From: Whitmania pigra
Taxonomy: Eukaryota; Annelida; Clitellata; Hirudinida; Haemopidae
Direction: 5' to 3'
Length of the DNA stretch: 64,000 nt
Assembly: GCA_021613335.1 (NCBI GenBank)
Contig: JAJTWR010000026.1
Location: 1-64,000, forward strand
Below the pieces are notes generated by a model that was not told the origin of the DNA, made no database searches, and worked only from the letters and a program-made list of their open reading frames with translations. Shown here piece by piece: positions 25,698 through 37,900 of this stretch. Each line of letters opens with the position of its first letter. Positions within the stretch are counted from its first letter, which is position 1. Position numbers and translations under genes: made by a program.

Positions 25698-25892
25698 ATG
25701 GATCTCTGCGATTGTTTTGGTGATGACGACGAGTCCGGTGCCAAGTAAGATCCTGCTCGTCCTTTCCTTGATTAATTAATTAATTAGTTATTATTTAACA
25801 TTCTAAGTTATTAAATATTATTTAACAGAATAGGAACTGATAAGCATCCTGCACCCAGACCCAGGAACCCACCAACTGAGTTCTCCAAGTAA
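25698..25892 (+). CDS. Tiny two-exon gene, 36 codons, acidic/Cys N-terminus
   Basis: Exon 1 is 25698-25744 (donor AA|GTAAGA, phase 2) and exon 2 is 25829-25892 (acceptor TTTAACAG), with an 84-bp intron. The product begins MDLCDCFGDDDESGAK and continues IGTDKHPAPRPRNPPTEFSK. It has no signal peptide or membrane segment, two Cys near the N-terminus, an acidic run and a Pro/Arg-rich tail. A TATA box lies about 120 bp upstream and an AATAAA signal at 26010-26015, so every element of a real transcription unit is present. The family is not recognised. A second gene with the same layout lies 1.5 kb downstream. The main doubt is the small size. Confidence 0.6.
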
Positions 25893-26239
25893 TAATGTGA
25901 CAACATCCAAGTCAATTTTGAAGATGGAGTTTTTTTCTTTCATTCTGAACATTCGTTTATTTAATATTGACAATCATGAAATTTAATGTTTTGAACATGT
26001 TTATTTTTTAATAAAACCTTCAACAATTTCGCAATAATCTGTTTGCTTTTTTTGGTTAGTTGATGCTTTGAGCTAACTTCAAGATGAGACAACAAAAAGA
26101 AATTAAAATGACTGCCTCACATTTATTTATTTTTATTTAAATAATCACAAAAATGGTCAATTTTTCGGGAAGTCAAGTAATGGCAAAGACGAGTAGGCTA
26201 TCAGGGGTTTTTTTGGTGTTTAATTAGTTGATTTATTTT
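25893..26239. other. 3' UTR and spacer
   Basis: Holds the poly(A) signal AATAAA at 26010-26015 of the small gene upstream, then AT-rich sequence. Confidence 0.6.
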
Positions 26240-26545
26240 TTTTTATTTATTTGTTTATTGAAACCAAAAAGAGGGTCACAAGTGACCGCTAAGACAAATT
26301 GGTGTCAGATAATCTGTACATATAGAGTGCATATAACAAATTTAAGTCAATTAAATTATTATAAACTTACTCATGTCGGTGTTGGAAATGCAGGCCTTAA
26401 ATCGACTATGAGCTAATAATATCTGGGGGTAGAGAGTTCCGGGGTTTCGCGATTCGATTGGTGAAGAAATGGAGCCTGTGAGTATTTTTTCATGGAGTAG
26501 ACGGAGGATGTGACAAGCTGTGATTAACTGTTCCAACAATTACAA
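26240..26545 (-). pseudogene. Decayed LINE ORF2 C-terminus and 3' end
   Basis: The minus-strand frame at 26351-26539 reads RLLHEKILTGSISSPIESRN, then PGTLYPQILL and FKACISNTDMSKFI. This resembles the closing region of a non-LTR polymerase (a WNSLPxxI-type motif followed by a short tail). The plus strand starts with a TTTATTTGTTTATTG tail-like run. Confidence 0.55.
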
Positions 26546-27228
26546 TTAATGTCGTACAATGCTTTGAGTTACATCAATAAACATGATGAACAGCTTTTGG
26601 GGATGCAAACTTAAGTTGCTAAAAATCAATCTATCGACAAATAATTACATTCGGTAAACCCAGCCATTGTGATGCTTTTATTTCACTAAAGTCACTAAAT
26701 TAAACCCTGACGATTTTAACGAATCTAAATCTATCTGAACGCAGATTATTAGAAGGAAATAACATGTTTTTTGTGACTGTCAACTAACCAGGTAGTTTAC
26801 GTTGGTTTTGCCTACAATACATTCATCGTCAATCATCCACGACAGAATCTGACATCATGGAAAATTAATGTCTGTAACTAAGGTGACGATGACAAACAGG
26901 AGTATATTTTCTATTATTTATTTACTTCAAACAAACCGCAGATATCCAAAGTATTCAAGTAGATTTAAATATTCCATCTAAAAATTGCTATCTTAATAGT
27001 ATTAGTAAGTGATTACTAATCACTAGACCAAACCCAGTCAACACAGAGAGACTTGGAAGTCACAGCCAAGCTCATGATTATTAACGATGGTTAAACTGCC
27101 TACATATACACAGCATGCACCATATGAAATCACCTGCTTTGTTCCGGTAGCCGAAAGCTAAAATAAGATTTAAGAAAACACTTGTGCTTCTGAAATTAGT
27201 AAAAGTTTATTAACTTTGAATTTTTAAC
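26546..27228. other. No recognisable gene
   Basis: Intergenic. A TATA-like CTAAAATAAG occurs about 70 bp before the next small gene, but I cannot assign it with confidence. Confidence 0.45.
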
Positions 27229-27520
27229 ATGTGCTGGGGAGACGATGAGTAAGTTGAAGTTTTTCATGAAATTTCATAAAATTTTCATTCATTCGATTTT
27301 CGACTTGCGAATTTGCGGACTTCCTGACTTTTTAAAACCTTTCGAAGCATTTTCCACTCATCAGATATTGCTTGTAATTGATTACAATTTCTTTAATATT
27401 ATTTTATTACATTATATTTTCTTTAAAATCAACTTTAGCTGTCGTAGAAGACCTAGAAGGGGACCCACAAACTACTTCAGAAGTTTTAGATCCTTCTGGG
27501 ATAGAATATGGAACAGATAA
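27229..27520 (+). CDS. Tiny two-exon gene, 33 codons, Arg/Trp-rich peptide
   Basis: Exon 1 is 27229-27248 (GATGA|GTAAG, phase 2) and exon 2 is 27439-27520 (acceptor AACTTTAG), ending in TAA, with a 190-bp intron. The product begins MCWGDDD and continues CRRRPRRGPTNYFRSFRS before FWDRIWNR. The tail is strongly basic with aromatic residues, as in some antimicrobial or nucleic-acid-binding peptides, but there is no signal peptide, so no function is claimed. An AATAAA signal lies at 27654-27659. The phase-2 intron after a short Cys-x-Gly-Asp-Asp-Asp exon matches the gene at 25698, suggesting the two are related. Small size is the main reason for caution. Confidence 0.5.
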
Positions 27521-27935
27521 GATACCAACATGTTATCATGTTGTGATGACATCTTAGCTTTCTTAAATGAATCTTAAATACTTTTAAATGAAATATTTGA
27601 AATTGTGAACATTGAACAATGTGACAAATCTTTCTTCGATTTTGATAGTTTCAAATAAATTTTTTTGAAAATCAAAACTTTGACTTTTGTCTTAAATTAA
27701 TATGTCAATATCTCCATTCGTAATAATTGGGCAAAAATAAGTGGATTTTCAAACACATATTAGTAGGTAATAATAGTAGATAATAATATTAGTAGAAATA
27801 AAAAAATGTTGCTCATTTTGTAAATTAATTGCTACTACCGTTTTTATTTGAAAATGTATTTGGTTATTATGTTAACAACACATCATGTACAGGTGAACCA
27901 AAATAAATTATTCAAAATGGCTTCTGAAGGAATAC
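27521..27935. other. 3' UTR and spacer
   Basis: Poly(A) signal at 27654-27659; otherwise AT-rich, with nothing else seen. Confidence 0.5.
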
Positions 27936-28084
<149 letters not shown>

Positions 28085-28610
28085 TTGCAAAAATAAAGTA
28101 ATTCATACCTGAGACGTGGCTTAGATATTTAGGCTTTTTAGTTTATATTTTAGATTCTGCTTTTTTTTCTTTTATATTTGGATAGATTTTTTCAAGGCTG
28201 CAGTCAATTAATTGCTTAATATGTAATGCATAGCAGAGTTGATAAATAATTCAGACACTTTAGAATTTTCCTGTCAAGCAGAGCATATACAAGTCCATAT
28301 CTTGTGGTTGATAGGGTATTTGTTATTTTATTTGTCATTATCGAAATACAAATCAAGTCAAAATTACGCCTTTATGATAATATTTTTTCAGCGCAAGTTT
28401 TAAATAACTCTGGAAAGAACATGGTTTTCATTGGGGATAATTTGTAATTTGTAACTGCCAGTGAAATGGGTGCAAATTGAACTCTGTTCTGTTCTTGACA
28501 CGTTTTGAAATCAATTTTGCTGGTTAATTTGTTTCAATTAAAATGAATTTAAATGATTTTTGACTTAATAATTCAAATGAAACTTAAGAAATTTCCGAAG
28601 GTTTTAAGAT

Positions 28611-28624
28611 CACGTGACCACGTG
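28611..28624. promoter_or_regulatory. Overlapping-spaced pair of CACGTG E-boxes
   Basis: CACGTGACCACGTGATG: two E-boxes 8 bp apart. No TATA box is evident. Confidence 0.4.
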
Positions 28625-28642
28625 ATGATCGATTCAACAACA

Positions 28643-28735
28643 ATGTGTTGTGTGCCTAACGACACTGGATCTGACATCATCCGAAATGTTTTTGGGAATG
28701 ATGATGATGACGACGATATTTTAAATTCAAAATAA
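28643..28735 (+). CDS. Possible third small acidic-peptide gene (30 codons)
   Basis: An ATG at 28643 gives MCCVPNDTGSDIIRNVFG, then an Asp run, ending ILNSK and a stop that overlaps an AATAAA. Two CACGTG E-boxes (28611-28616, 28619-28624) lie just upstream. The Cys-rich start and Asp run recall the two small genes before it, but there is no intron and the frame is also open to an earlier ATG at 28553. Weak. Confidence 0.25.
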   Translation: MCCVPNDTGSDIIRNVFGNDDDDDDILNSK

Positions 28736-29019
28736 ACTTAATATGAATAACTATACGTTTAATACAGACCAATTGAAATAATTTTAAAATGGCTTAAAAA
28801 TATTCAAATCTGTCAGAATTTTCCCGTACTACCTTTAAAAAATTCTACAGATATTGTTAAGTTCCACTCCTGCATTCTAAGCATCATTCCTTACTGTTGT
28901 CAATAATTTCTTACTATTTAAGTTCCGTCGTAAGAAATTATAATCTTGCTGAAACTCATATTTACCTTTACCTGCTATTTATTTGTCAGTTATTTGTCTA
29001 ACTTTCCTTGTTTGTTACA

Positions 29020-29838
29020 GCATTGACCCTGTTAAACTATTTCTTCAATTGTCGCATATTTGTCAGTTTAAGTCGACCTTTTTGAAGTTGAACCGCCAAA
29101 ATCCCTCTTTGTCTTATCATTTTCTCATCGGTTATGTCGATTCATTTATGTCGTCGAACCCAATTCACTCTTACTGATTTTGTCTGAGGGGTAACACGCT
29201 GTAGCTATTCTGTTTTTTTTTTCGTTCTAAAAATATCTGAAAGCGTTAAGAGAAAACTGGACAATCAATCAACAGAGTAAAAGTATGAAATCATATTTAT
29301 CATTGAATCATCATTGAATCATTATTGAATCATCATTGAATCATCATTGAATCATTATTGAATCATCATTGAATCATCATTGAATCATCATTGCAGTTAG
29401 AACAAGGAACAAAACCGAAGGACCTTTGTCGTTAGCATGGCTTCGTTGGTTCACAAATTCTCGAGCAACAAACCTTCCCTTCAAAATCTTGGGAAAACTT
29501 GTGAGCGATCTTTGTGTTTGCGATGTAGGAAAATATGATAACAATTTGTATCGAGAATCGGCGATGGTTCTTATTGCAAATTGATAAATCTCTGCTGTTA
29601 GTTGGTTACCACACGTCTTTTGTTTTTTTAGTAAACATGTTGTTATCAAATATGTCAAATATCGATTGTCTAAAAACAAACCAAAAACACGTGCATACAC
29701 ATTCTCATTTATTAACGCACATTATGTACATAAAGAAATTTCAAACACGTGTTAATATACAGTCGCCATCTTCATTTTCGATTATCTCGACACTTTTCGG
29801 CAAACACCTAGGCCGGCGACATAGCAGGGTTCGACTGT
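29020..29838 (+). mobile_element. pogo/Tigger-type element remnant, copy 1
   Basis: The right end, GGCGACATAGCAGGGTTCGA followed by CTG, matches the other two copies (47766, 53110). Internal blocks are shared with them (CTTTGTCTTATCATTTTCTC, ATCGGTTATGTCGATTCATT, GAGGGGTAACACG). A degenerate CENP-B/Tigger helix-turn-helix stretch remains near 29430 (AWLRWFTNSRATNLPFKILG). The left end is eroded. No catalytic domain remains. Confidence 0.75.
29300..29393. repeat. 11-bp minisatellite inside the Tigger remnant
   Basis: About eight units of CATCATTGAAT / CATTATTGAAT. Copy 2 of the element has a single ATCATATTGCAG at this place, so the array expanded after insertion. Confidence 0.85.
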
Positions 29839-30018
29839 AATTGTTTATTGGAGTCAGCATTAATAATGATGATGGTGGTGATGATGATTTTGGTCTGATA
29901 TTGATTGTTTGATATTGGGGATCAGTTTCACTAAGATTCGAAACAAGAAATAGTTCCTCACTGAGTAGCATCTAAAATTATAACGAACACGCCCAAACAC
30001 CGATGTTCAGATAAACAA

Positions 30019-30063
30019 AGAATTATTATAATAATAATGATAATAATTACAAATAATAATAAC

Positions 30064-30097
<34 letters not shown>

Positions 30098-30245
30098 GTA
30101 ATAATAATTACAAATAACAATAATAATAATAAATATAATTCATAATTAATAATAATAATAATTATATATAAATATACATAATAATTATAGATAATTATTA
30201 TTTATTAAAATTATTATTATTATTATTATATAATTGTTATTGTTG
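30019..30245. repeat. Degenerate ATA/AAT repeat tract
   Basis: AAT runs interrupted by TACAAATAACAA-type and ATTATA-type sequence. Confidence 0.9.
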
Positions 30246-31937
30246 ATAATATTAATGAGACAGAGGCAGAAATGTCGAGGATTTTATCATCGTCAATGAA
30301 GCTTGACCCATAATATTCGGCCAATCATATTCGGCGACGTGTTTTAAGAAGAACGCAGTTTAATAAACATTTATATTTCTGTTAAGAGAATGTCCGAGAA
30401 AGTCTTTTAAAGTTTTAAACAAGGAGAACAAAACCAAAGTAAATAAATTAAAAAACGTAGTTTTCAACGAGGTGTAATTAATTTATTTAAAACAAAATAA
30501 AACCAGTCATAATATGAACCTTCATTTCGCTCCAATTAATTCCGTCAACAAATTATTGCAGCAGAATTTTTCGAGTAATAAAACGTGGACATAAGTTGAA
30601 ACTTGAGTAATTTACGTCTATTTTAGGCTCACACAAATCATATCGTCTGACGAAGTTGAGCTATGCGGACTCTGTGGCTGCTGATGATGATGATGATGAT
30701 GATGACGATGACAGATAAGTTAGTAATTTTTGTTTAAACATAAATGCATTCTCTAAAAATCTGAAGATGTAAAACAAATAATTTAAACTCATTTCATGAT
30801 AAGCACTTGATGCTTTTTTTAAACCTTTGAAGTAAGATTTTGACATAACACAGCAATTCATTTTAATTTGTAGTGGTTAAAAAGGCCGCGATGCATGCAA
30901 TAACCACAGCAGTGAACCAGCGGTGTCATCTGGTGCGAGAAACTTATGGGTTTACCCTTTAAGACTCACCGTAAACCATAAGTTGCGATGGTTTACAAAT
31001 CTGAGAAGCCCAAAAGGTTTACAGATTGTTGATGGGAAGCTTACCTATTACTGTCCTTACCTATTACTGTCCTTACCTGTTACTATCCTACCTGTTACTG
31101 AGCTTACCTGTTCTTCCTCAGAAGATGAAAAAAAATGCGTTAACACCTTAAAATATAAATATTGAGATTTTTGTGTCACTAAAATAGTCACACGAGTCTC
31201 TAAACCCCCCTTCACCCTACTGACTCAATTGGGGTTAATTAGTGAGAAGTTTTATTTTGTAATAGCAGCTATACATTTTTATAATAAACCTATCTTAAAT
31301 TAAACTATATTAAATTAAACTATATTAAATTAAACTACATTAAATTAAACTATATAATATTAAATTTATGGTTTTACATCTAAATATTCCATAGGGAAGT
31401 CACTCTGGCACCATAGCAATTATTTCTAAAGTTTTCCGAAGACTTTCATTGTAACTTACAGGCGCCCTCTAGTGAAAACAATTATTATGGCTTCAAAAAC
31501 AGTTCAGGTAAACTCTGCTCTAACCATTACAATTTTAAAAATCTGGGCAGCTCAAAATTTTCAGTTTATTTTAAATTAATAAGTTACTAATAATTATTAA
31601 TGGTAAATTAATCTGTGATCCTTCTTATGAGCCTTTTGGACAATTTGATAGCGTAAATAGATTTTATGGTTGCTGTTTTATATTGTTTTTATTCAATAAA
31701 AATTAAACAAATAATAAAAACAAGATAAGTCTAGCGAGTTAAGTCTTTCTAATTGAACAAATTATACAATTTTTTTAAAAATAAATTTTAAATTTATTTT
31801 ATAAACTAATGCAAATTTGAAGTGTCAAAATACAAGCTTCTGTTAATTTTGTTTCGAAACAAACATTACTTTTTGTTTTTGGTAACTTGTAGTTTGGTTT
31901 CCATAGAAACCTGAAAAGATAAACACGCTGCGAAAGC
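30246..31937. other. No confident gene; short tandem repeats
   Basis: Contains a GATGAT run (30684-30712), iterations of CTTACCTATTACTGTC (31041-31115) and iterations of TATTAAATTAAAC (31296-31365). Positions 31390-31515 resemble 19800-19890, so they are probably repeat-derived. An upstream exon of the SANBR-like gene was not identified. Confidence 0.5.
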
Positions 31938-34900
31938 ATGTTCTCGATGTTAGAGCCGAGGCAGACGCTCTTCAAGCTGATCACAGATGTCGTCTCGAAA
32001 CATAACATCCCCATTGATACAATAAAACCTGGAATTGATAAACTTGTTCGTGGAATGTCTGATGCCGATGTGAGGGTTATAAATATAAATTTTCGATTTT
32101 TTAAATGTTGATTGCCGAGTTACCAGTTGGTCAATAAATAAGATAAGGCAAACGGAAAAAATGAATTAGTTTTTTTTTATATTAATTCCTTTATTGAGAA
32201 ATTAATTGAAATGAGAAGTTATTGTTTTGTGCAGTGTGATTCCAAGAAGAGTCCAAAGGTCAAAGACATTGAAAGCATAATGAAAAGTTTCCTTAAAATT
32301 TGTTTATAATCTTGACAATATTATGAATGCAGTGCAGAAGGAGTATTTCTTAGCAAAAAGATAAATTTAATCAATAACTTGGTATTACTTTTAATTTTGA
32401 GTGATACTATAATTAGCAAGTTTTTTTTTTCTAAATTTAGCAGGTTTTTTGCAAAATGCCCACAATGGAGATTATATGGTAACTAAATTTATTCTTAGAC
32501 TAATTTTTCATATGCAATTTAAATAAAATGTATTACCTCATACTGTAATGCAAATCAAATGCTTGACAGGAACAAGAAACAGGATACCATGACAAGTAAA
32601 GACTTTATTTATAAACTCCAAACCAAATCAATTTTTATCATGTCAAGATTATTTTCACATTTCTAATGTATTTATTATAAAATGTACTGTAATTTTTACA
32701 TTTCTAATGTATTTATTATAAAATGCATTGTAATTTTTACTCAAATTAGTGAATCAGTTCTGACCATCCATGTGTTCGATGAAGCAAAAAAGGGTTGAGT
32801 TTTAGTTCTTTGCATTGGTTGAAATGTTATGTGCATTTAATGACCAGTTAGTTTAAATGAATACTTTTTAAATAATATTAATAAGTCACGATATTAATAA
32901 TAATTAATTAACTTCAGCTCAAAAGGACTTCTCATGTCTTCGTGGCATCTTACTGAAAGAAATGAAATATTTCAAGACATTACTCACCAACTCAACTGCC
33001 CAATCAAAAGATGTGGATATTGCAGTCCACTGTGACCTAGAAATTTTTAATTGGCTCATTGATTACGCTAAGCGACCAATCAGAGAATCACATGAATTGC
33101 CCTCATTTTTGGGTTCGTTCCAAGATCTGTTATCATGGTCATGTCAGCTATCTGCTTCGATTACTTATTTAATAACATTAAGTACAATATTTGAAATATA
33201 TTTTAATAAATTTTTATATTTTTATTATGTTACATTTATTTATGTAACATTTTTATTAGAATTTGATTTAATTAGTTGCTTAAAGCTCATGCATCTTATG
33301 TGTCTTTACAGAGCCTTCAAATTGGGCATCCGTTTTGATTTCTGCAAACTTCTTGCAAATGGATGACTTGGTGATCTTTTCATGTCTTTCTTTAAAAAAT
33401 TCTTAAACATCTGTTTAGGATTAAAAAAAATTGTTGCTGTAATTTTAATTTTTGTCACATTAGAGATGAAATTGCAATCAGTAATGAATAAACGGTAAAT
33501 AAGATAATTATTATAATTGTAATTGGATAATCAATTACATCAATATAATATATTATATTAAATCATTACTTATGTTATTTAATTATATTAATTACAGGTT
33601 AATGATTGCATTTTATTCTGCAAGAACAGAATTGATGACATCATCCTCAGTCCTTCGAGTTTTCAGTGCGTTGAAGACAATTTGATCACCAGGTAGCACT
33701 TTAATTTGTTAATATTAACAAATATATGTGTTAATATATAATATGTTCTCATTTTTACGATTCTTGTAGTTGTTGCCGATTTAACGTACTACTAACGAAT
33801 GTAAAAAATGAGAAAGGTTTCTTCACATTTTAAATATGCATTTTAATTTAATTTAGTTGTGAATAAATTAAAATTTTTATAAATGTAGAATAATAACAAT
33901 TTTAGAATGATTTCAACAGGATATCACAGTGTTTCTCTCCTAATGAACTTGACAAAATATCAGATCCAAAGGATAAAATCAAGAGGTTGTAATGACTCAT
34001 GATAAAATAATAATAATAACCAATTCCAACCATCATTACGAGTCACCTCACTATAATAATGCTTTTAATAATATTAAATTCTTTCATCTTTACTGTTGTT
34101 GAGGTTAAACTTGGTGTTGTCATCGTTTTTAAGGAATTATTGGGTAAATATTTATTTCTATTTTAGCAAATTATTTGCTAAGAAAGTCAACAAATTGTTT
34201 GATCCCACAACCTCAGGAAAGATGGTGACAATGTTCAGGTCACAAATTTGTTAATTTAATTTTAATGAGAGTAATAGAAATGAAAGTACAGTTTTAAATC
34301 TTGTTACATAACGCAACTGTTGGTTAGTCTATTGTTTCTGTTGTAACAATAAATAAATTTAAAAATATGAATTTCGATTAAAAATAGTAAAATATTAATT
34401 GAAATGACATTAACAGGTGCTCAGCATGCAAGGCACTCCTCTCAAATGTTGCCTCAACTCAAATTGCTTGCATTCCTTCAAGGTTTTCACTTAATTTTTC
34501 CAATATAAAATTGTTATTGCAATGTATATCGTTCTTGAAATTTTTTGGAAAGCACGTTTTACTGAATACATTGGGATGGTAATATAATATTTTACTAATA
34601 TTCATAAAAATTATTACAATCAAGTTATTGCAATCAAATGTTTTTCACTTCAGAACATGTGTTGGGAAGGATGGTTGTTCAGTGCATGCAAAACACCTGG
34701 TGGACAAAAACTTCAAAGTTGATGACTTTATTCTTGACCTGAAGAGAGGCAGGTCTTGGTGTGAACTTTATTGGATCCTTTGGTCCTGCATCAACCACCT
34801 CACATGCTCAAAGTGCTCTCAAGTGAGATTTATCGTTATTGCTATTAATACTTTCACTGATGGGAAAACTATTTGATCATGCTTTTCATTGCATTTGACC

Positions 34901-37900
34901 TTCTTGTAATTGAGCCTTGAAAGAATTGCCCCTTTTCCTTTCAATGCTGAAGAATTTCAACTTCAGCTGATAATGAAAATAAAATAATGATAATAAATTT
35001 AATTTCTGTTTTACCATCATTTTACCAGGTGTTCATGTGCCACAACATTTCAAGTTGCCTTTACCACTCGGAGATGCCAAAATCTGAAGTTCATGCCCCT
35101 CACATAACAACCTATTCTTGTTGTGACCTTAATGTCAGCACCTTTGATCCAATGCAGGCCATCATTAAGAAGGTACTTGGATGAAGCAATCAGAAGCCTT
35201 CATCTCAAATATTCAATTGCAATGTGTCAATTATAAGTCATACTTTAAAATAATATTAATAATATTTATTAAAATTTTGTTTATATTTATTTACATATTT
35301 ATATATTACTAAAATGATTTATTCTCATTAAAAGCTAGAGCTCATTTGTTCAATAATTGCAACTGCACTAAACTGCAAAGTCATTGCAACAAATTTAAAG
35401 GAATTATGAATAATTTCATGCATAACTTTATTTTTAAAAGGGCTGCAAAGTAAGGGATCATATTGTCAATCACCCTGATCACTCACCTAATGCAACGCCA
35501 AAAACCACATCCAGAAATGAAACCACAAGTGCTGAGATTTATCAGTCGTTGTTGAATCACAAGGACATCATATTATCACTATTTCAAGGAGGCAAGTACC
35601 AGGCTATTCCAAAGTAAGGGATTGAATTTAATGCATGGAGTGTTTGAGAAATTGAATCTTTAAAAATTTAATTAATTTATTTAAATATTATATATGTAAA
35701 ATATTTATGTAAAAACTGCAGCTGAACATATAAATTCTCTGTCTTTCTGAAATTCGACAAACATGTTCCAGATGTCGACTAACTTTTCCCGGGGTTCCAT
35801 TCCTGCTGTAATAATACCCTTTCATGGAGCTCTTTTCTGTTAACATAAACCAAACTCCATAAAATTTCAATTGAAACATCTCAAATGCTTGGAATATAAG
35901 TATTTCAGCAAAACGAATTATTATCATTATTATTATTAATATTATTATATTTATTATTAGTAGTATTTACTAATCAACAATGAGCATTAAGAGGAAATTT
36001 GTGAAGCTGATGAAAACAGTAAGAAATTACTGTGATGCAGAGAATAAAGTGATTAAAAATTTAATTTGAGTTATTACGGCAACAATTCAACCTTTTCAAA
36101 CAAACAATGCTGTGTTGAATTGGCAGAATTTCTTTATTTAATGTATTTTTATGAATTTCAAACTCATCGAACATTTATTAGCATCACAATCTAAAAGACC
36201 GTTTAATATTCATTTTTTAGCAAATAAAACGCTCTCTAATTCTTAATACAAAATATGGTTATAGTTCATCCATAAAAATATTTTATTAATGCCTAAAAGA
36301 TTAAAAGTTTTATCATAAAAAGTACTTGCAGTCATTCATAGAAAAAAGTGCACAAAAGATAAAACAATATTCAGAGCACCAGTCTTTTCCTTTGTCTTCT
36401 TACAAAAAGATTGTTTGGTGCAATGGCTTGAATGTCTTCCTCGTCGTCGTCGTTTTCTATTTCTACCCTTTTTCGCTTTAAGTTTTTGGACTTGCTGTTT
36501 ACGAATCCCCTTTGAATTTGGCGGTTTTCAACTTTCATCGGAGGAGGGAGAGAACAGTTGTTAGGTACTGGGCATTTCAATGTGTTGTTCAACGCTTTGT
36601 TGATGTTGTTGAAAAACTCGATGAAATGGGAAGATGGTGGCTCGATATTAGTATTTTTAAGAAATATTGGAACAGCGTTAATAGAGGCCTTTTTATGCTG
36701 TGGCGTCGTAATATTACTAATTTCTGGAGCAGATGTTCCCTTGAATGAACTATCTGAACCCTCGATTGGTTTCATCAGATTGAGGGCCTCAATGTCTGAG
36801 AGACTGCACGGGACGAGATCGCGAAAATTGTACTTTGTGATCACGTCAAGTGTTTTCCCGCTCTCCAACTTCTTACTGAAAAGCTTTTCTTGCTTCACAA
36901 CAGAATTTATAATTTCAGAGACAATCCTTGTGTCTTTTTGAAATTCGACAAACATGTTCCAGATATCAACTAACTTTTCACGGGGTTCCACTCCTGCTGT
37001 AATCACCCTTTCAAAGAGCTCTTTTGTGTTTTTCAAGTCTCCAGAATTTATAGAAAAATCAAGAAACTCTTTGAGAAATTCATACTGCTTCCCAAATTTC
37101 CTGTAACCCAGCTCGAAAATCTGCAAAGCCGCATCACTGTCAACATTGCGACTCTCAGAAAGAGCAGCTTCGACGTAGGCTTGGTACTTGGAGCGTGGGT
37201 CATTTCTGGCGTCTTTAAACACAGAACGGGCGGAGGTGATGCCTTCAGCTCTCTTAGCGAACCTAATGTACTGCACGTATACGAGAGTTGTTTCAATAGA
37301 CTGAACTTTAAGAGCTTTCTTGTAAATAGAGTGAACTCTGTCATAATTTTTCCGACTTTCTTCCAGGTCAGCATACGAAAAGTGTATGAGCGGGCAGTTT
37401 TCCAACCCTGCTGATAATGCACGCTCATAAATATTGTTGACCTCTTCGACCGTTATTTTTTTGCAGTTTCTTTGACTGAGATGTCTTCTGGAATTTTCCA
37501 GATAATTGGCAGCATCGATCCATACCTGTGGATACAAGCTAAAATATAGAAGAAACTGTTCGTAGGCATACATCACTCTTTTGATAACTACCTCATCGTC
37601 AGCATTTAATGGATTGCTCTTCTCTTTCTCTATGTACTTCTCCCACTGTTCGATTTGTTTTATTTCTTCTGAAGTGTTCTGTGGAGGAACAGATTGGATG
37701 CTGTGGTCGATGACCTTGGTTAACTTTTCGAAATCTTTCACTACTTTCTTAATAAAGGCTTCGTTCGAGCCTCGCTCTTCTTGAATCTTTTTGGATTGGA
37801 CAGCATTGATCTTGGTCTCAAAGTTAAAGTAGTCTTTCCAAAGGAGATCGCTGTTCGCCATGGGTGTTATTATTCCACTCTGATAAACCTTTCTCACCGC

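Noticed and set aside
30923..31165. 80-codon plus-strand frame
   Set aside because: It runs into CTTACCTATTACTGTC repeats and has no recognisable domain. It was considered as an upstream exon of the SANBR-like gene but has no matching splice phase.
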